A DNA stretch of 64,000 nt from Microbacterium sp. MYb54 (GCF_002979515.1 NZ_PCPA01000008.1:119687-183686); one strand, 5' to 3'. Positions 24,881 to 35,789 are shown, numbered from the stretch's first letter. Numbers and translations: made by a program. The notes: generated from the letters alone by a model not told the origin.

Positions 24881-27800
24881 ATGGGGATGAAACGAGCACT
24901 GAAGCGCGCCCGCAAGGGAGCAGTCGGGTCCATCGTCGGAGTGCTGGTCGTGGCGGGACTCGTCTCGTTCGGCGGCGGAGCCGCCACAGCGGCCGACACA
25001 CCACCGACGTTGCCACCTCTGCTGCAGCGTGACGACAACGTCGTGACGTCGGATCCGATCCCGACCGTGCAGATCGACAACGGCTACGTCTGGGCCCAGA
25101 CGACCATCGGCTCGACCGTGTACGCCGTCGGCAAGTTCGACAACGCCCGCGAGCCGAAGGCGAAGCCCGGCACCGCGCTCACCGCGCGGTCGAACGTACT
25201 CGCGTACGACATCAACACCGGCGCGCTCCTGCCGTTCGCGCCGACGGTCAACGGTGTGATCAAGGCCGTCGCCGCCTCTCCCGACGGCAGCCGCATCTAC
25301 ATCGGCGGCTCGTTCAACAAGGTCAACGGCAAAGACCGCTGGAACATCGCCGCGATCGACGCGAAGACCGGCGAGCTCGTCCCCGGCTTCGTCCCCGCCA
25401 TCGGCGGATCAGGCGTGTATGCCCTGACGACCTCCGGCACCACCGTCTACGCCGGGGGTCTGTTCACGCAGGCCAACGGCACCGCGAGGAAGAACCTCAC
25501 CGCCTTCGACACCACCAACGGCAAACTCCTCCCCTGGGCGCCTCAGACCGACCAGCAGGTCGACGCCTTGGTGATGGACCCGGCCGGGACCGACACGATC
25601 ATCGGCGGACGCTTCTCGCAGATCAACGGCGACACGGGGCTGCGCGGCATCGGTGCCGTCGACAAGGCCACCGGCGCAGTCGACACCGCGTGGGAGCTTC
25701 CCGACACGGTCAAGAACGGTGTCGGCACGGGCCCTTCCGCCGGAAAGTCCGGGATCTTCGGCCTGGCGACCGACGCCACCGGCGTCTACGGCACAGGCTG
25801 GGCATACGCGAACGCCGATGTCGCCAACCTCGAAGGCACGTTCGCTGCCGAGGCCGGGACCGGCAAGGTCCGCTGGATCGCGGACTGCCTCGGTGACCAC
25901 TACGGCGTCTACTCCACCGGCAAGGTCGTCTACACCACCAGCCACACTCACGCCTGCGGCACCATGGGCCTGCACCCGGAGCAGTCCCCGCGCACGCACC
26001 GCTACTCCGAGGCCTTCACCGCCGACGCGCGCGGGACGCTCGGGACTCAGCCGGCGACGCCTCAGTACAAGGACTGGGCCGGAACGCCCGCGCCCTCTCC
26101 CTACGTGTGGACGCCCGACTGGGCTGTCGGTACCACGACCGGACTCGGCCAGGCCGGGTTGTCGATCACCGGCACGGGCAACATGATCTCCATCGGCGGC
26201 GAGTTCCGCTCCGTCAACAACGGACAGTTCGAAGGACTCGTCCGCTTCTCGACCACACCCCCGGGCGGCGCGAAGGACGGCCCCCGCCTCTCGGGTGACA
26301 AGTGGGTTCCGACCGCGCGCTCGTTCGTGCCCGGGCGGGTGAAGGTGTCGATCCCCGCGAACTGGGATCGTGACGACCTGACCCTCTCCTATGAGCTGCG
26401 TCGCGCAGGCAGCACCGCCCCCGTAGCCACCACGTCTCTGGACTCGACCTGGTGGAACACGCCCGCGCTCACCCTCGAAGACACGACGGCTGCGGTCGGC
26501 TCGCAGCAGCAGTACACGGTCGTCGCCAAGGACAGCGCCGGCAACACCGTCTCGAGCCAGGCAGTGACCGTCACGGTGACCGCCGAGGCCTCGTCTTACA
26601 CCGACGCCGTGATCGCCGACGACCCGCAGCTCTACTATCCCTTGGGAACCGCACCGCAGGACTGGGCCGGGGCGAACACACCGGTGTTCGGCTCTGGCGT
26701 CTCGTCGTCCGAATCGGGGGTCAAGAACACGGTGACGGGCGCATCGTCGCTCAACGGCACGGCAGACGGTCGCATAGCCGCGAGCAGGAAGACGCCGGCA
26801 CCCGCCGCATTCTCGACCGAGACCTGGTTCAAGACGTCGACGAAGTCGGGCGGACTCCTGGTCGGGTACGGAAGCGCCGGGTCAGGCGACTCGGGGAACT
26901 ACGACCGCAACATCTACATGACCGATGACGGACGTCTCATCTTCGGCGTCTACAGCAACGGGACGAAGATCGTCCAGACGAGCTCGGCGTTCAACGACAA
27001 CAAGTGGCATCACGTCGTCGCGACACAGGGCGCAGAGGGCATGAAGCTGTTCGTCGACGGCGAGCTGGCCGGTTCGCTCGCCGGGGTCACCCAGGCCCAG
27101 AACTACACCGGGTATTGGCGAGTGGGCGGCGACGTCCTCTCCGGATGGGCGTCGGCACCGAGCTCCAAGAACTTCACCGGGGCGCTCGATGAGGTCGCCG
27201 TGTACGCGAAAGCGCTGAGCGCTGCGCAGGTCAAGACGCACTACAGCGTCGGCACCGGACTCCAGGCGCCCACCGCCGACTACACGGCGGCGACGGCGAA
27301 TCTCGATGTGAGTTTCGACGCCGGTGCCTCGGTGGCCGCCGGGTCAGCCACGGTCTCCGACTACCGCTGGGAGTTCGGCGACGGATCGGCTGCCGCGACG
27401 GGAAAGACCTCGTCGCACACCTACGCGAAGGCCGGTATCTACAAGGCCAAGCTCACGGTCACGGACAGCAACGGCCTGGTGTCGTCGGTCGAGAAGTCGA
27501 TCACCGTCCAGGGGCCCAACGTGGCGCCCACCGCGTCCTTCTCGCTCTCCGGAAAGGAGTTGGCGGTCACGGCCGACGCTTCGGCGTCGTCCGACTCCGA
27601 TGGCACCATCAAGACCTACAGCTGGAACTGGGGCGACGGCACGACCGGCGAGGGCGCGAAGGCGAACCACGCCTACGCGACGGCCGGCACGCGCACCGTC
27701 ACCCTCACCGTGACCGACAATCTCGGCGGCGTGGCGACCGCCACCAGGGAGGCCGTCGTGACGGCGCCCGCACCCCTCGCCAGCGATGAGTTCGATCGCA

Positions 27801-28390
27801 CTTCCGGCCCCGGCTGGGGCACCGCGGCCGTAGGCGGCGCCTGGAAGATCACAGGAGGTTCGTCGGCGACGGCCACCGTCGCCGACGGAACCGGGAAGAT
27901 GAATCTGGCCGCGGGCGACACTCGGCACGCGACCCTGAACACGCCGTCGATTCCGAATCCGGCTCTCGAGACGACGTTCCGGATCGATCAGCCCCCCGCT
28001 ACGGGTGGTACTTACATCGGCGTCATCGCACGTGACTCGACCGCCGGGAGGTACCTCGTTCGCGCCTGGCTCCGCTCGGATGGGAGCGTCTGGCTCGTCG
28101 CACACCGCGACGGCACCGTCTTGCAGACCCAGGCCGTGTCCGGTCTCGCCTTCGCGGCGAACACCTCTTACACGCTCAAGGTCACGGTGACGGGCACCGC
28201 GCAGGCGTCGATCAAGGCGAAGATCTGGGCGACCGGAGCGACGGAGCCGACCGACTGGCAGCTCAAGGCGACGGACAACGCCCCTCTGCAGCCGGCAGGC
28301 GGGGTCGGCCTGAGCGGCAACCGCTCGGGCAGCTCCACGGCTGCCACGAGCGTGTCCTTCGACTCCTTCCGCGTCACCGCGGCCGAGTAG
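24881..28390 (+). CDS. Large secreted multidomain protein: propeller-like repeats, LamG, two PKD domains
   Basis: 1169 residues with a Sec signal peptide (cut after ATAA, about residue 37). Residues about 60-480 contain repeated blades (VYAVGKFDN, IYIGGSFNKVNG, VYAGGLFTQANG, IIGGRFSQINGD) typical of delta-60/PQQ-like propellers. A Fn3-like part follows, then a LamG/concanavalin-like domain (about 585-780, FVDGELAGSLAG, GALDEVAVY), two PKD domains (EFGDGS... and NWGDGTTGEGA...), and a C-terminal lectin-like beta-sandwich. No LPXTG or TM anchor, so it is released or held non-covalently. Probably a carbohydrate- or surface-binding protein. It sits inside the MoxR operon with its own leader and terminator. 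Confidence 0.88.
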   Translation: MGMKRALKRARKGAVGSIVGVLVVAGLVSFGGGAATAADTPPTLPPLLQRDDNVVTSDPIPTVQIDNGYVWAQTTIGSTVYAVGKFDNAREPKAKPGTALTARSNVLAYDINTGALLPFAPTVNGVIKAVAASPDGSRIYIGGSFNKVNGKDRWNIAAIDAKTGELVPGFVPAIGGSGVYALTTSGTTVYAGGLFTQANGTARKNLTAFDTTNGKLLPWAPQTDQQVDALVMDPAGTDTIIGGRFSQINGDTGLRGIGAVDKATGAVDTAWELPDTVKNGVGTGPSAGKSGIFGLATDATGVYGTGWAYANADVANLEGTFAAEAGTGKVRWIADCLGDHYGVYSTGKVVYTTSHTHACGTMGLHPEQSPRTHRYSEAFTADARGTLGTQPATPQYKDWAGTPAPSPYVWTPDWAVGTTTGLGQAGLSITGTGNMISIGGEFRSVNNGQFEGLVRFSTTPPGGAKDGPRLSGDKWVPTARSFVPGRVKVSIPANWDRDDLTLSYELRRAGSTAPVATTSLDSTWWNTPALTLEDTTAAVGSQQQYTVVAKDSAGNTVSSQAVTVTVTAEASSYTDAVIADDPQLYYPLGTAPQDWAGANTPVFGSGVSSSESGVKNTVTGASSLNGTADGRIAASRKTPAPAAFSTETWFKTSTKSGGLLVGYGSAGSGDSGNYDRNIYMTDDGRLIFGVYSNGTKIVQTSSAFNDNKWHHVVATQGAEGMKLFVDGELAGSLAGVTQAQNYTGYWRVGGDVLSGWASAPSSKNFTGALDEVAVYAKALSAAQVKTHYSVGTGLQAPTADYTAATANLDVSFDAGASVAAGSATVSDYRWEFGDGSAAATGKTSSHTYAKAGIYKAKLTVTDSNGLVSSVEKSITVQGPNVAPTASFSLSGKELAVTADASASSDSDGTIKTYSWNWGDGTTGEGAKANHAYATAGTRTVTLTVTDNLGGVATATREAVVTAPAPLASDEFDRTSGPGWGTAAVGGAWKITGGSSATATVADGTGKMNLAAGDTRHATLNTPSIPNPALETTFRIDQPPATGGTYIGVIARDSTAGRYLVRAWLRSDGSVWLVAHRDGTVLQTQAVSGLAFAANTSYTLKVTVTGTAQASIKAKIWATGATEPTDWQLKATDNAPLQPAGGVGLSGNRSGSSTAATSVSFDSFRVTAAE

Positions 28391-28404
28391 CACGCACATC
28401 GACC

Positions 28405-28460
28405 GCTCGTGGGAACGAGCGCGCTCAGCCGACCTCGGGCATCCCGAGGTCGGCTGAGCG
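28405..28460 (+). terminator. Tandem hairpin terminator
   Basis: A 6-bp hairpin (GCTCGT/ACGAGC, 28405-28420) is followed directly by a perfect 18-bp stem with a 3-nt loop (28422-28439 with 28443-28460, arm CGCTCAGCCGACCTCGGG). It lies 15 bp after the stop of the large secreted protein gene and separates it from the next gene. Confidence 0.9.
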
Positions 28461-28562
28461 GCATCAAGAGGTTGCGCGGATAGGATGTTCAGCGCTTCGT
28501 CGTGCCGCTTCGAGGACCACTCTTCTCCAGCCGCGCGGTCGACGACTGTGAGGGGGTGAGGC

Positions 28563-29345
28563 GTGACCGGCCCTTCGACACGCCCCGATACGGCGGCCGC
28601 TGGATCCCCCCCGGCCGAACGCGCTGCCGCGCTTCTGCGGTCCAACCGTCGGCGCCGCAGCATCCGCAGATGGGTCGCGATCGGGACGCTCCCGCTCACA
28701 CTGGCCGCCCTGTTCTTCGTGGGCAAGCTCCTGACGATGTACGCCTTCGCCCACCAGGCCATCACCGCCTACGTGGCCGATGACTTCGCCGGGTCGGAGG
28801 CATCCGCGCGCGGACAGGAGTTCCTGAACTGGTTCGAGCCCTTCAAGGCGCCGTTCAACGTCGGCACGGCGCTCGGCGCGGCAGAGCAGCTGCCGCAAGC
28901 ACGGGTCCAACTCGAAGAGGCGCTCGACCTCGCGACGGGACTGGAGGTGTGCGGGGTGCGGATCAACCTCGCACTCGTCGTCGAGCGCATGGGCGACGCC
29001 GCGCGCGCCGACGGCGACGGTGCGACCGCCGCGCAGCTCTACGGCGAGGCGCTGACGATCACCGTCGAGACCCCGGAGGCGTGCCGCAGCGAAGAGGCCG
29101 AGCAGCAGTCCTCCGATCCGCAGCGCGACATGTCGGATTCACTCGACAGCACCGAAGATCGGCTGAAGCAGAAACAGCAGCAGCAAGATCAGGAGCAGCA
29201 GCCCCAGCCGCAGCCCGGAGAGGGAGACCAGCCCTCCGAGGACAAGCTGAAGGGCCTCCAGGACAAGCTCGAACAGGGCACGCAGGAACGCGATCAGCAG
29301 CAGGGCGACGACCCCGGCGGTTCGGGAACGGAAAAGCCGTGGTGA
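28563..29345 (+). CDS. Membrane-anchored TPR-like protein with Gln/Pro-rich tail (MoxR operon member)
   Basis: 260 residues: N-terminal basic region, one TM (about 40-62), a TPR-like helical repeat region (about 70-165: ARVQLEEALDLA, NLALVVERMGDAARADGDGATAAQLYGEAL) and a highly charged Gln/Pro-rich coiled tail. GTG start with GAGGGGG 6 nt upstream. TPR proteins commonly end MoxR/VWA operons, so this is probably the displaced last member of that unit. It shares one base (TGATG) with the next gene. Confidence 0.82.
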   Translation: MTGPSTRPDTAAAGSPPAERAAALLRSNRRRRSIRRWVAIGTLPLTLAALFFVGKLLTMYAFAHQAITAYVADDFAGSEASARGQEFLNWFEPFKAPFNVGTALGAAEQLPQARVQLEEALDLATGLEVCGVRINLALVVERMGDAARADGDGATAAQLYGEALTITVETPEACRSEEAEQQSSDPQRDMSDSLDSTEDRLKQKQQQQDQEQQPQPQPGEGDQPSEDKLKGLQDKLEQGTQERDQQQGDDPGGSGTEKPW

Positions 29346-30445
29346 TGGATCACGAGAAGCAGCGGGCGCGCTACCTCGCCGGCACCGAGGGTGCACCACC
29401 CCTCCCTCCGCCCGGTGGCTACCGCGGCGCACGACGCGATGTCACAGGGTCCAGACCGACTCCTGCGACCGCGACACTCGCACCCGACGACGCTGCGAAG
29501 AAGCCGGCGAACGCCCTCGGCTGGGTCGCCCTCACCGGGGCCATCCTGTTCGCACTGATCCTCCTCGGCACACTCGTCGCCGGTGGCACCGACATCCTCT
29601 ACGGCGTCACGATGCTCGCGCTGCAACTCCTGGTGGTCGCCACTGTCATCGCCGCGCTGTTCACCACCAGGGGGCGGATGCTCGGAGCGATCGCGCTCGT
29701 CGTGACGATCCTGTTCAACGTCGCAACGGTCGGCGGCATGAGCGCCCTCCAGACCTCGGCATCGGGTAACTACGAGGGCACGAAGACCGCCGCCCAGAAG
29801 CATGCAGAGGCGTACCCGGGGATCAAGGGCACCGACACCCAGCAGACGCTCACCCAGCAGTCCCTCGAAAAGGTGCGTGCGCAGTCCGAGGCGATGTTCG
29901 CCGACATCCGCACGCGACTCACCGAGGAGTTCGGCTACACGTGGATGCAGGTGGGCGACGAAGATCTGCGCCCCGAACGCAACGGCTACGGCGGCGAGTC
30001 GATGCTGGTCGAGTACACCTCGGCTTCCTGGGCGACGAACGAGCCCATCCAGGACTACGACCGCAAACTCGACGTCATGGCGGTGATCAGCGAGGTCGTG
30101 GTCCAGCACGGGTTGTGGGATCTGTATTCCTTCAACGATCCGAAGATGTCCGGAATCGACCCCACGATGATCACGAAGCTCTACGGCAGCGACGACCCGC
30201 GCACGCAGACGACCTGGGAGTACTACACCGAGAACTTCCCTGATCCGCTCCGCTTCTACGCAAGCATCTACGACCTCTCCAACGATCCCGACGGTGGGTT
30301 CCTGGCGGCGCGAGAGGCGCAGAACGCCCGTACGGGTGAGCCGCGCGAGGGACTGCAGCTGACCGTGATCGCGAGCGGGGTGCTCAGCGAGGCAGACCGG
30401 GCGGAGTTCGAGTCGAAGCTGCAGGAGTACCCGGGCTTCGAGTGA
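29345..30445 (+). CDS. Three-helix membrane protein of unknown function
   Basis: 366 residues: a Pro-rich cytosolic N-terminus (1-55), three TM helices between about 60 and 140, then a long extracytoplasmic region with a helical segment and a mixed alpha/beta end. The N-terminal PPLPPPGGYRG style resembles actinobacterial DUF4190-type proteins but no family is certain. Translationally coupled to the TPR-like gene, so likely part of the same envelope unit. Confidence 0.78.
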   Translation: MDHEKQRARYLAGTEGAPPLPPPGGYRGARRDVTGSRPTPATATLAPDDAAKKPANALGWVALTGAILFALILLGTLVAGGTDILYGVTMLALQLLVVATVIAALFTTRGRMLGAIALVVTILFNVATVGGMSALQTSASGNYEGTKTAAQKHAEAYPGIKGTDTQQTLTQQSLEKVRAQSEAMFADIRTRLTEEFGYTWMQVGDEDLRPERNGYGGESMLVEYTSASWATNEPIQDYDRKLDVMAVISEVVVQHGLWDLYSFNDPKMSGIDPTMITKLYGSDDPRTQTTWEYYTENFPDPLRFYASIYDLSNDPDGGFLAAREAQNARTGEPREGLQLTVIASGVLSEADRAEFESKLQEYPGFE

Positions 30446-30461
30446 GCCGCGGGCGAGACAC

Positions 30462-31457
30462 TCAGGACCCGAGCGTCAGCAGCATCCGCGCGAGCACGTA
30501 GCGGGCATGCCCGCGGGACGAGCGCGGGTCGTACCCCAGGATCTCGACGAGCGCCGTCAACCGCTCCTGCACGCTCGAGTGGTGTCGTCCGAGACGCTGG
30601 GCCGCGGCGCGCACGCTCTGCTCCTCGGTGACGGCGTCGAGAAGCTCCCTGCTGCGGTCGTCGAGGCCGGCGAGCGCAGCGGCATCCGGGTGGAGGGGAC
30701 CCGACTCGGCGGCCTCTGCGACGAGCAGCATCGCCCCGAGGTCGGCGGCATCGACCACGGGTTCCGCCGGACTTGTCAGGCGCACCGCGACCAGGGCGGA
30801 CGACCACGACTCGGGGAGCCGCTCACCCGGGCCCGCGACCCCGAGCCCCAGGCGCAGGCCTGCGTTCTCGGACCAGGCCCGCACGGCATCCGTCTCGGCA
30901 TCCAGGATCGTCGCCCGAGTGAGGCCATGCCGGGTGGCGACCACGGCCGAGGGATGCTGCGGCAGCGGCGCCGGATCGGGAGGTGAGGCGACAAGCCGCA
31001 GCCCCATCGCTGTGAGGCGGAGCCGCGGCAGCGCTGCGGCCCTCTCCTCCACGCCGGCAAACGAGCTGATGGCGAGTTCGACAGCGCTCTCCGGACCGAC
31101 CGAACGGCGCGCGCGGATGATGCCGAGGGCGAGACTGAGCCGTTCGAGGATCATCGCGTCGTTGGTATGCGCGTCGCCATCGCGCTCGATCCAGGTGATG
31201 GCATCCGGGCCGCTCGCTCGCACGGGCCAGGAGTGAGATGGCTCGACCGGATCGATGCGCACGCCGTCGGCCCGCACGCGCACGATCTGTCGACCGTCGC
31301 GCTGCCCGACGGTCGCCCCGCTCAGCACCGCCGCGCCGCGCAGCATGCTCTCGACCCCCACGGAGCGGGCGACGAGAGCGTCGAAGTAGGTGACGACCTT
31401 GAGCGTCTCGCTGGCGTCCGGGTCGAGGGCGGTGAGACGCCCCAGCAGATCTTGCAT
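30462..31457 (-). CDS. PucR-family transcriptional regulator
   Basis: About 331 residues. The C-terminal 55 residues match the PucR helix-turn-helix (SVRAAAQRLGRHHSSVQERL, then LGYDPRSSRGHARYVLARML). The N-terminal part is a GAF/GGDEF-like sensory region without clear signature. The ATG at 31457 has GGAG 6 nt upstream. Longer in-frame starts at 31469 and GTG 31487 exist, but the GTG lies in the foot of the terminator stem of the upstream gene and is unlikely. The regulated pathway may be the esterase next door, on the same strand. Confidence 0.85.
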   Translation of the reverse strand: MQDLLGRLTALDPDASETLKVVTYFDALVARSVGVESMLRGAAVLSGATVGQRDGRQIVRVRADGVRIDPVEPSHSWPVRASGPDAITWIERDGDAHTNDAMILERLSLALGIIRARRSVGPESAVELAISSFAGVEERAAALPRLRLTAMGLRLVASPPDPAPLPQHPSAVVATRHGLTRATILDAETDAVRAWSENAGLRLGLGVAGPGERLPESWSSALVAVRLTSPAEPVVDAADLGAMLLVAEAAESGPLHPDAAALAGLDDRSRELLDAVTEEQSVRAAAQRLGRHHSSVQERLTALVEILGYDPRSSRGHARYVLARMLLTLGS

Positions 31458-31485
31458 GTCGGGCTCCATCGCGCGGGGGGATTCC

Positions 31486-31518
31486 ACCCTACGGGGTCGA
31501 TACGCGACCCCGTAGGGT
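31486..31518 (-). terminator. Intrinsic terminator after the esterase gene
   Basis: A perfect 14-bp inverted repeat with a 5-nt loop (31486-31499 with 31505-31518, arm ACCCTACGGGGTCG) lies 10 bp after the esterase stop on the minus strand, between it and the PucR-type gene. Confidence 0.85.
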
Positions 31519-31527
31519 GAGGCGGAT

Positions 31528-32499
31528 TCAGGAGAGCAGGCGGTTCACCCAGTTGTCGCGCGCGGCGAGCATGGCCTGCGCGACCGCGGCGTGAGGGGCG
31601 AACATGTCGAAGCCGTGGAACCCCCCTGCCCACACGTGCAACTCGGCCTGCACCCCGGCTTCCCAGAGCCTCGTGGCGTAGGCGACATCCTCGTCTCGGA
31701 ACACCTCGGCGCTCCCGCAGTCGATGAACGCGGGCGGCAGTCCACTCAGGTCGGTCGCTCGTGCCGGGGCGGCGTAGATCGACACGTCGTCCGTTCCCGT
31801 GCGCTCACCGAGGAGGGCCGTCCAACCCGTCACGTTCGACCCACGGTCCCAGACCCCGATCCCGTCGATCTGCCGCGTCGACACCGACTCGTCGCGGTCG
31901 TCGAGCATCGGGTAGATGAGCAGCTGTCCGATCAGCTCGGGGCCCTTCCGGTCACGGGCGAGCAGGGCGGTGCCCGCGGCCAACCCACCACCGGCGCTGC
32001 CGCCGCCGATCAACAGCCGCGACAGGTCGATGCCGAGTTCGCCGGCGTGCTCGGCGGTCCACAGCAGGCCCGCGTAGCAATCCTCGACGGGGTACGGGTC
32101 GGGGAACTCGGGGGCGAGCCGGTACTCGACGGTGACGATCACCCCGTTGAAACGCTCGGCCCAGTCGAGGAAGCCGACGACTCCGAGCCAGCGGTTGCCG
32201 ATGATCATGCCGCCGCCGTGGGTGTGGAAGAAGCCGGGGCCCGTGCCCGTACGACCCTCCTTCTCGATCACGGAGACGACGATCTCGTCGCCGCCGTGGC
32301 CGGCGATCGTGACATCACGCCTGGCGAAACCCCGCTCGGCGAGTACGACGAAGATCTCCTCGTCGCCGCTCACCGGCGACTGGCGCAGCAGCGGGATCAT
32401 CTCGGGCGTCAGCGTCGACGGCAGCTGGTCGCCGACGAGGGCGAGAGCGGCCTCGAGCTCGGGATCGAAGGGCGGTCGCGCCAGGGTCGTGTCAGTCAT
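31528..32499 (-). CDS. Alpha/beta hydrolase, hormone-sensitive-lipase-type esterase
   Basis: 323 residues. The oxyanion-hole motif HGGG (in HTHGGGMIIG), the nucleophile elbow GGGSAGG, a DEDVAYA acidic region and the catalytic His in AGGFHGFDMF define the HSL (family IV) esterases. It should hydrolyse short acyl esters in the cytosol. The ATG at 32499 has AAAGGAG 5 nt upstream and is preferred to a start nine codons further. Followed by a strong terminator and then the PucR-type regulator. Confidence 0.92.
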   Translation of the reverse strand: MTDTTLARPPFDPELEAALALVGDQLPSTLTPEMIPLLRQSPVSGDEEIFVVLAERGFARRDVTIAGHGGDEIVVSVIEKEGRTGTGPGFFHTHGGGMIIGNRWLGVVGFLDWAERFNGVIVTVEYRLAPEFPDPYPVEDCYAGLLWTAEHAGELGIDLSRLLIGGGSAGGGLAAGTALLARDRKGPELIGQLLIYPMLDDRDESVSTRQIDGIGVWDRGSNVTGWTALLGERTGTDDVSIYAAPARATDLSGLPPAFIDCGSAEVFRDEDVAYATRLWEAGVQAELHVWAGGFHGFDMFAPHAAVAQAMLAARDNWVNRLLS

Positions 32500-32652
32500 C
32501 AGAACTCCTTTGTCCTCGGCCGCCATCGCAGCGGCGTTCCGTCAGCCTCCCGCACGCCGCAAACGAGAGTAACCCGCCAGCCGAGGCCGATCCTGTGCCC
32601 TCCGTCCGCCGGGTGGCGGGTGATGGCGGAAAGGGCCGGGAGGTTCTGAGGC

Positions 32653-33360
32653 TCAGGATGCGAGGGCGAGGCCCGCGGCGAGCGCGAAGCCCAGCACGGT
32701 CGCAAGTCCCGTCGACTCCTTGGCCTTGGACTGCGCCTCGGGGATCATCGAGTCGACCAGCATCACGAGCAGCGCACCCGCCGCGAAGCCGCTTGCCGCC
32801 GAGCGGAACTCGTCGCCGGTGATGCTCGCGAGACCGAAGCCCGCGACGGTGGCGACCGCGCAGATCACGGTCACGCCCGCCCAGAGCAGCAGCACTCGCG
32901 ACTTCGCCATGCCACCTTCTAGCAGGTCGGCTGCCGAGCCGATCGACTCCGGCAGGTTGGAGACCAGGATGGCGACCACGAGCGCGATGCTCACCGGCTC
33001 ACCGGATGCGAGCCCGATGCCGAGCACCAGCTGCTCGGGGATGCCGTCGAGCAGAGCCCCGACTGCGAGCTGGCCTCCGCCCGCCTGTTCCTTGGTCTTC
33101 GCGGCGCGCGCATCGAGGATGCGGTCGGCGATGTAATAGCTGAGCGCACCGGCCGCGACGCCGACCACGAGCGGGATGGGACCGGCGAGATCGAGCCCCT
33201 CTTCCCAGAGCTCGAACGCGATCGAAGCCATCAGCGCGCCCGCACCGAATCCGAGCACGATGCCGAGCCAGCGCGGCGGCCACTTCCGCAGCAGCGCGAG
33301 CACCGCGCCGATGAACAGCGGCGCCGCCGCGACCAGACCCCACAGGACTGCTCCACCCAT
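32653..33360 (-). CDS. ZIP-family metal transporter with non-canonical metal motifs
   Basis: 235 residues with about seven to eight helices. The ZIP architecture is clear from FGAGALMASIAFELWEEG and the paired motifs in TM4 and TM5. However, the usual HNxPEG in TM4 reads DGIPEQ and the HExPxxxG in TM5 reads SNLPESIG, so metal-ligand His residues are replaced by Asp and Ser. It may carry a different divalent ion or have altered selectivity. GGAGG lies 7 nt before the ATG. Tandem with, but about 150 bp from, the esterase gene. Confidence 0.87.
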   Translation of the reverse strand: MGGAVLWGLVAAAPLFIGAVLALLRKWPPRWLGIVLGFGAGALMASIAFELWEEGLDLAGPIPLVVGVAAGALSYYIADRILDARAAKTKEQAGGGQLAVGALLDGIPEQLVLGIGLASGEPVSIALVVAILVSNLPESIGSAADLLEGGMAKSRVLLLWAGVTVICAVATVAGFGLASITGDEFRSAASGFAAGALLVMLVDSMIPEAQSKAKESTGLATVLGFALAAGLALAS

Positions 33361-33629
33361 GTCCGACCTCCGTGGGGCCTACTCTCCCACCACTGCGGCG
33401 CTCTGCCTGCGCGACATCGGCGAAAGCGGAGACGTGTCGCCCGCCCATCGGCGCGTCGCGCATCGGCACCCCCGCCCCGCAGGCGCGCCTCCTCCGTTCT
33501 CGCGCCAGCTCACGCTCGACTACGCCACGAAGATGCCGTTCAGTCGGAGTAGTCGGCGTTCGGGGTGACGAACGTCGCCGTAACCGATATGAAGCACCCG
33601 CATCACCTCGCGACGCGCCATTCGAATGG

Positions 33630-33635
33630 TAGTGT
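33630..33635 (+). promoter_or_regulatory. -10 box, leaderless promoter of vapBC
   Basis: TAGTGT followed by 6 nt and the ATG at 33642, with no ribosome-binding site. The 280-bp stretch before it (33361-33641) shows no gene or other recognisable element. Confidence 0.5.
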
Positions 33636-33641
33636 CATGGC

Positions 33642-33872
33642 ATGAAGGCAACCATGGACAAGGCAGGACGGATCGTCATCCCCGCTGCGCTCCGCGAGCG
33701 GGTCGGATTGATCCCCGGTCCGGTCGATCTCATCCTCGACGGCAACGGCATCCGCATCGAGATCGACGCCCCCGACAACCTCATCGAGAAGGACGGGCGT
33801 CTCGTCATCACGGGCGGACCGACGCTCACGGTGGACGACGTCCGGGAGCTGCGACTTGCCGATCAGCGCTGA
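33642..33872 (+). CDS. vapB: VapB antitoxin, AbrB/MazE swapped-hairpin type
   Basis: 76 residues. MDKAGRIVIPAALRERVGL is the classical AbrB/SpoVT DNA-binding strand-turn region; the C-terminal 30 residues should wrap the toxin. Antitoxins of this type bind the cognate PIN toxin and autorepress the operon. It overlaps the toxin gene by 17 nt. The mRNA is probably leaderless. Confidence 0.9.
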   Translation: MKATMDKAGRIVIPAALRERVGLIPGPVDLILDGNGIRIEIDAPDNLIEKDGRLVITGGPTLTVDDVRELRLADQR

Positions 33873-34272
33873 TCTCGTCCTCGACACGAGCGCCGCGATC
33901 GCGCTGGTTCATGACAGGAATCCCGCGCACGAACGTGTGCTCGAACTCACGCAGGATCGCGTGCTCGGCCTCGCCGGGCACGCGGCCATCGAGGCCTATT
34001 CAGTGCTGACGCGTATGCCCGGTGCAGCGCGCGTCAGTCCCGATCGCGCGCGAGAGATCATCGAGCGATCCTTCCCTGTTTTCGCGCCGCTCTCCGCCGC
34101 ATCGGCCAAGACCGCGATCACGACTTTCGCCGACGCCGGCATCGCCGGAGGGTCGGTCTACGACGGACTCGTCGGTCTGGCCGCACGAGACGCAGCCGTC
34201 CCGCTCCTCACGTGCGATCGACGCGCCATGGGCACCTATGCCGCGTTGCGGGTCGAAGTCCTCCTCGCCTGA
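33856..34272 (+). CDS. vapC: VapC toxin, PIN-domain ribonuclease
   Basis: 138 residues, normal VapC length. The four acidic residues are visible: Asp in LVLDTS, Glu in AAIEAYSVLTR, Asp in VYDGLV and Asp in LLTCDRR. PIN toxins cleave tRNA or rRNA in a Mg-dependent way. The TTG start at 33856 has GGGAG 7 nt upstream inside the antitoxin gene. The catalytic set is intact, so the pair is presumably functional. Confidence 0.92.
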   Translation: MPISADLVLDTSAAIALVHDRNPAHERVLELTQDRVLGLAGHAAIEAYSVLTRMPGAARVSPDRAREIIERSFPVFAPLSAASAKTAITTFADAGIAGGSVYDGLVGLAARDAAVPLLTCDRRAMGTYAALRVEVLLA

Positions 34273-35781
<1,509 letters not shown>

Positions 35782-35789
35782 CGCTTCGT

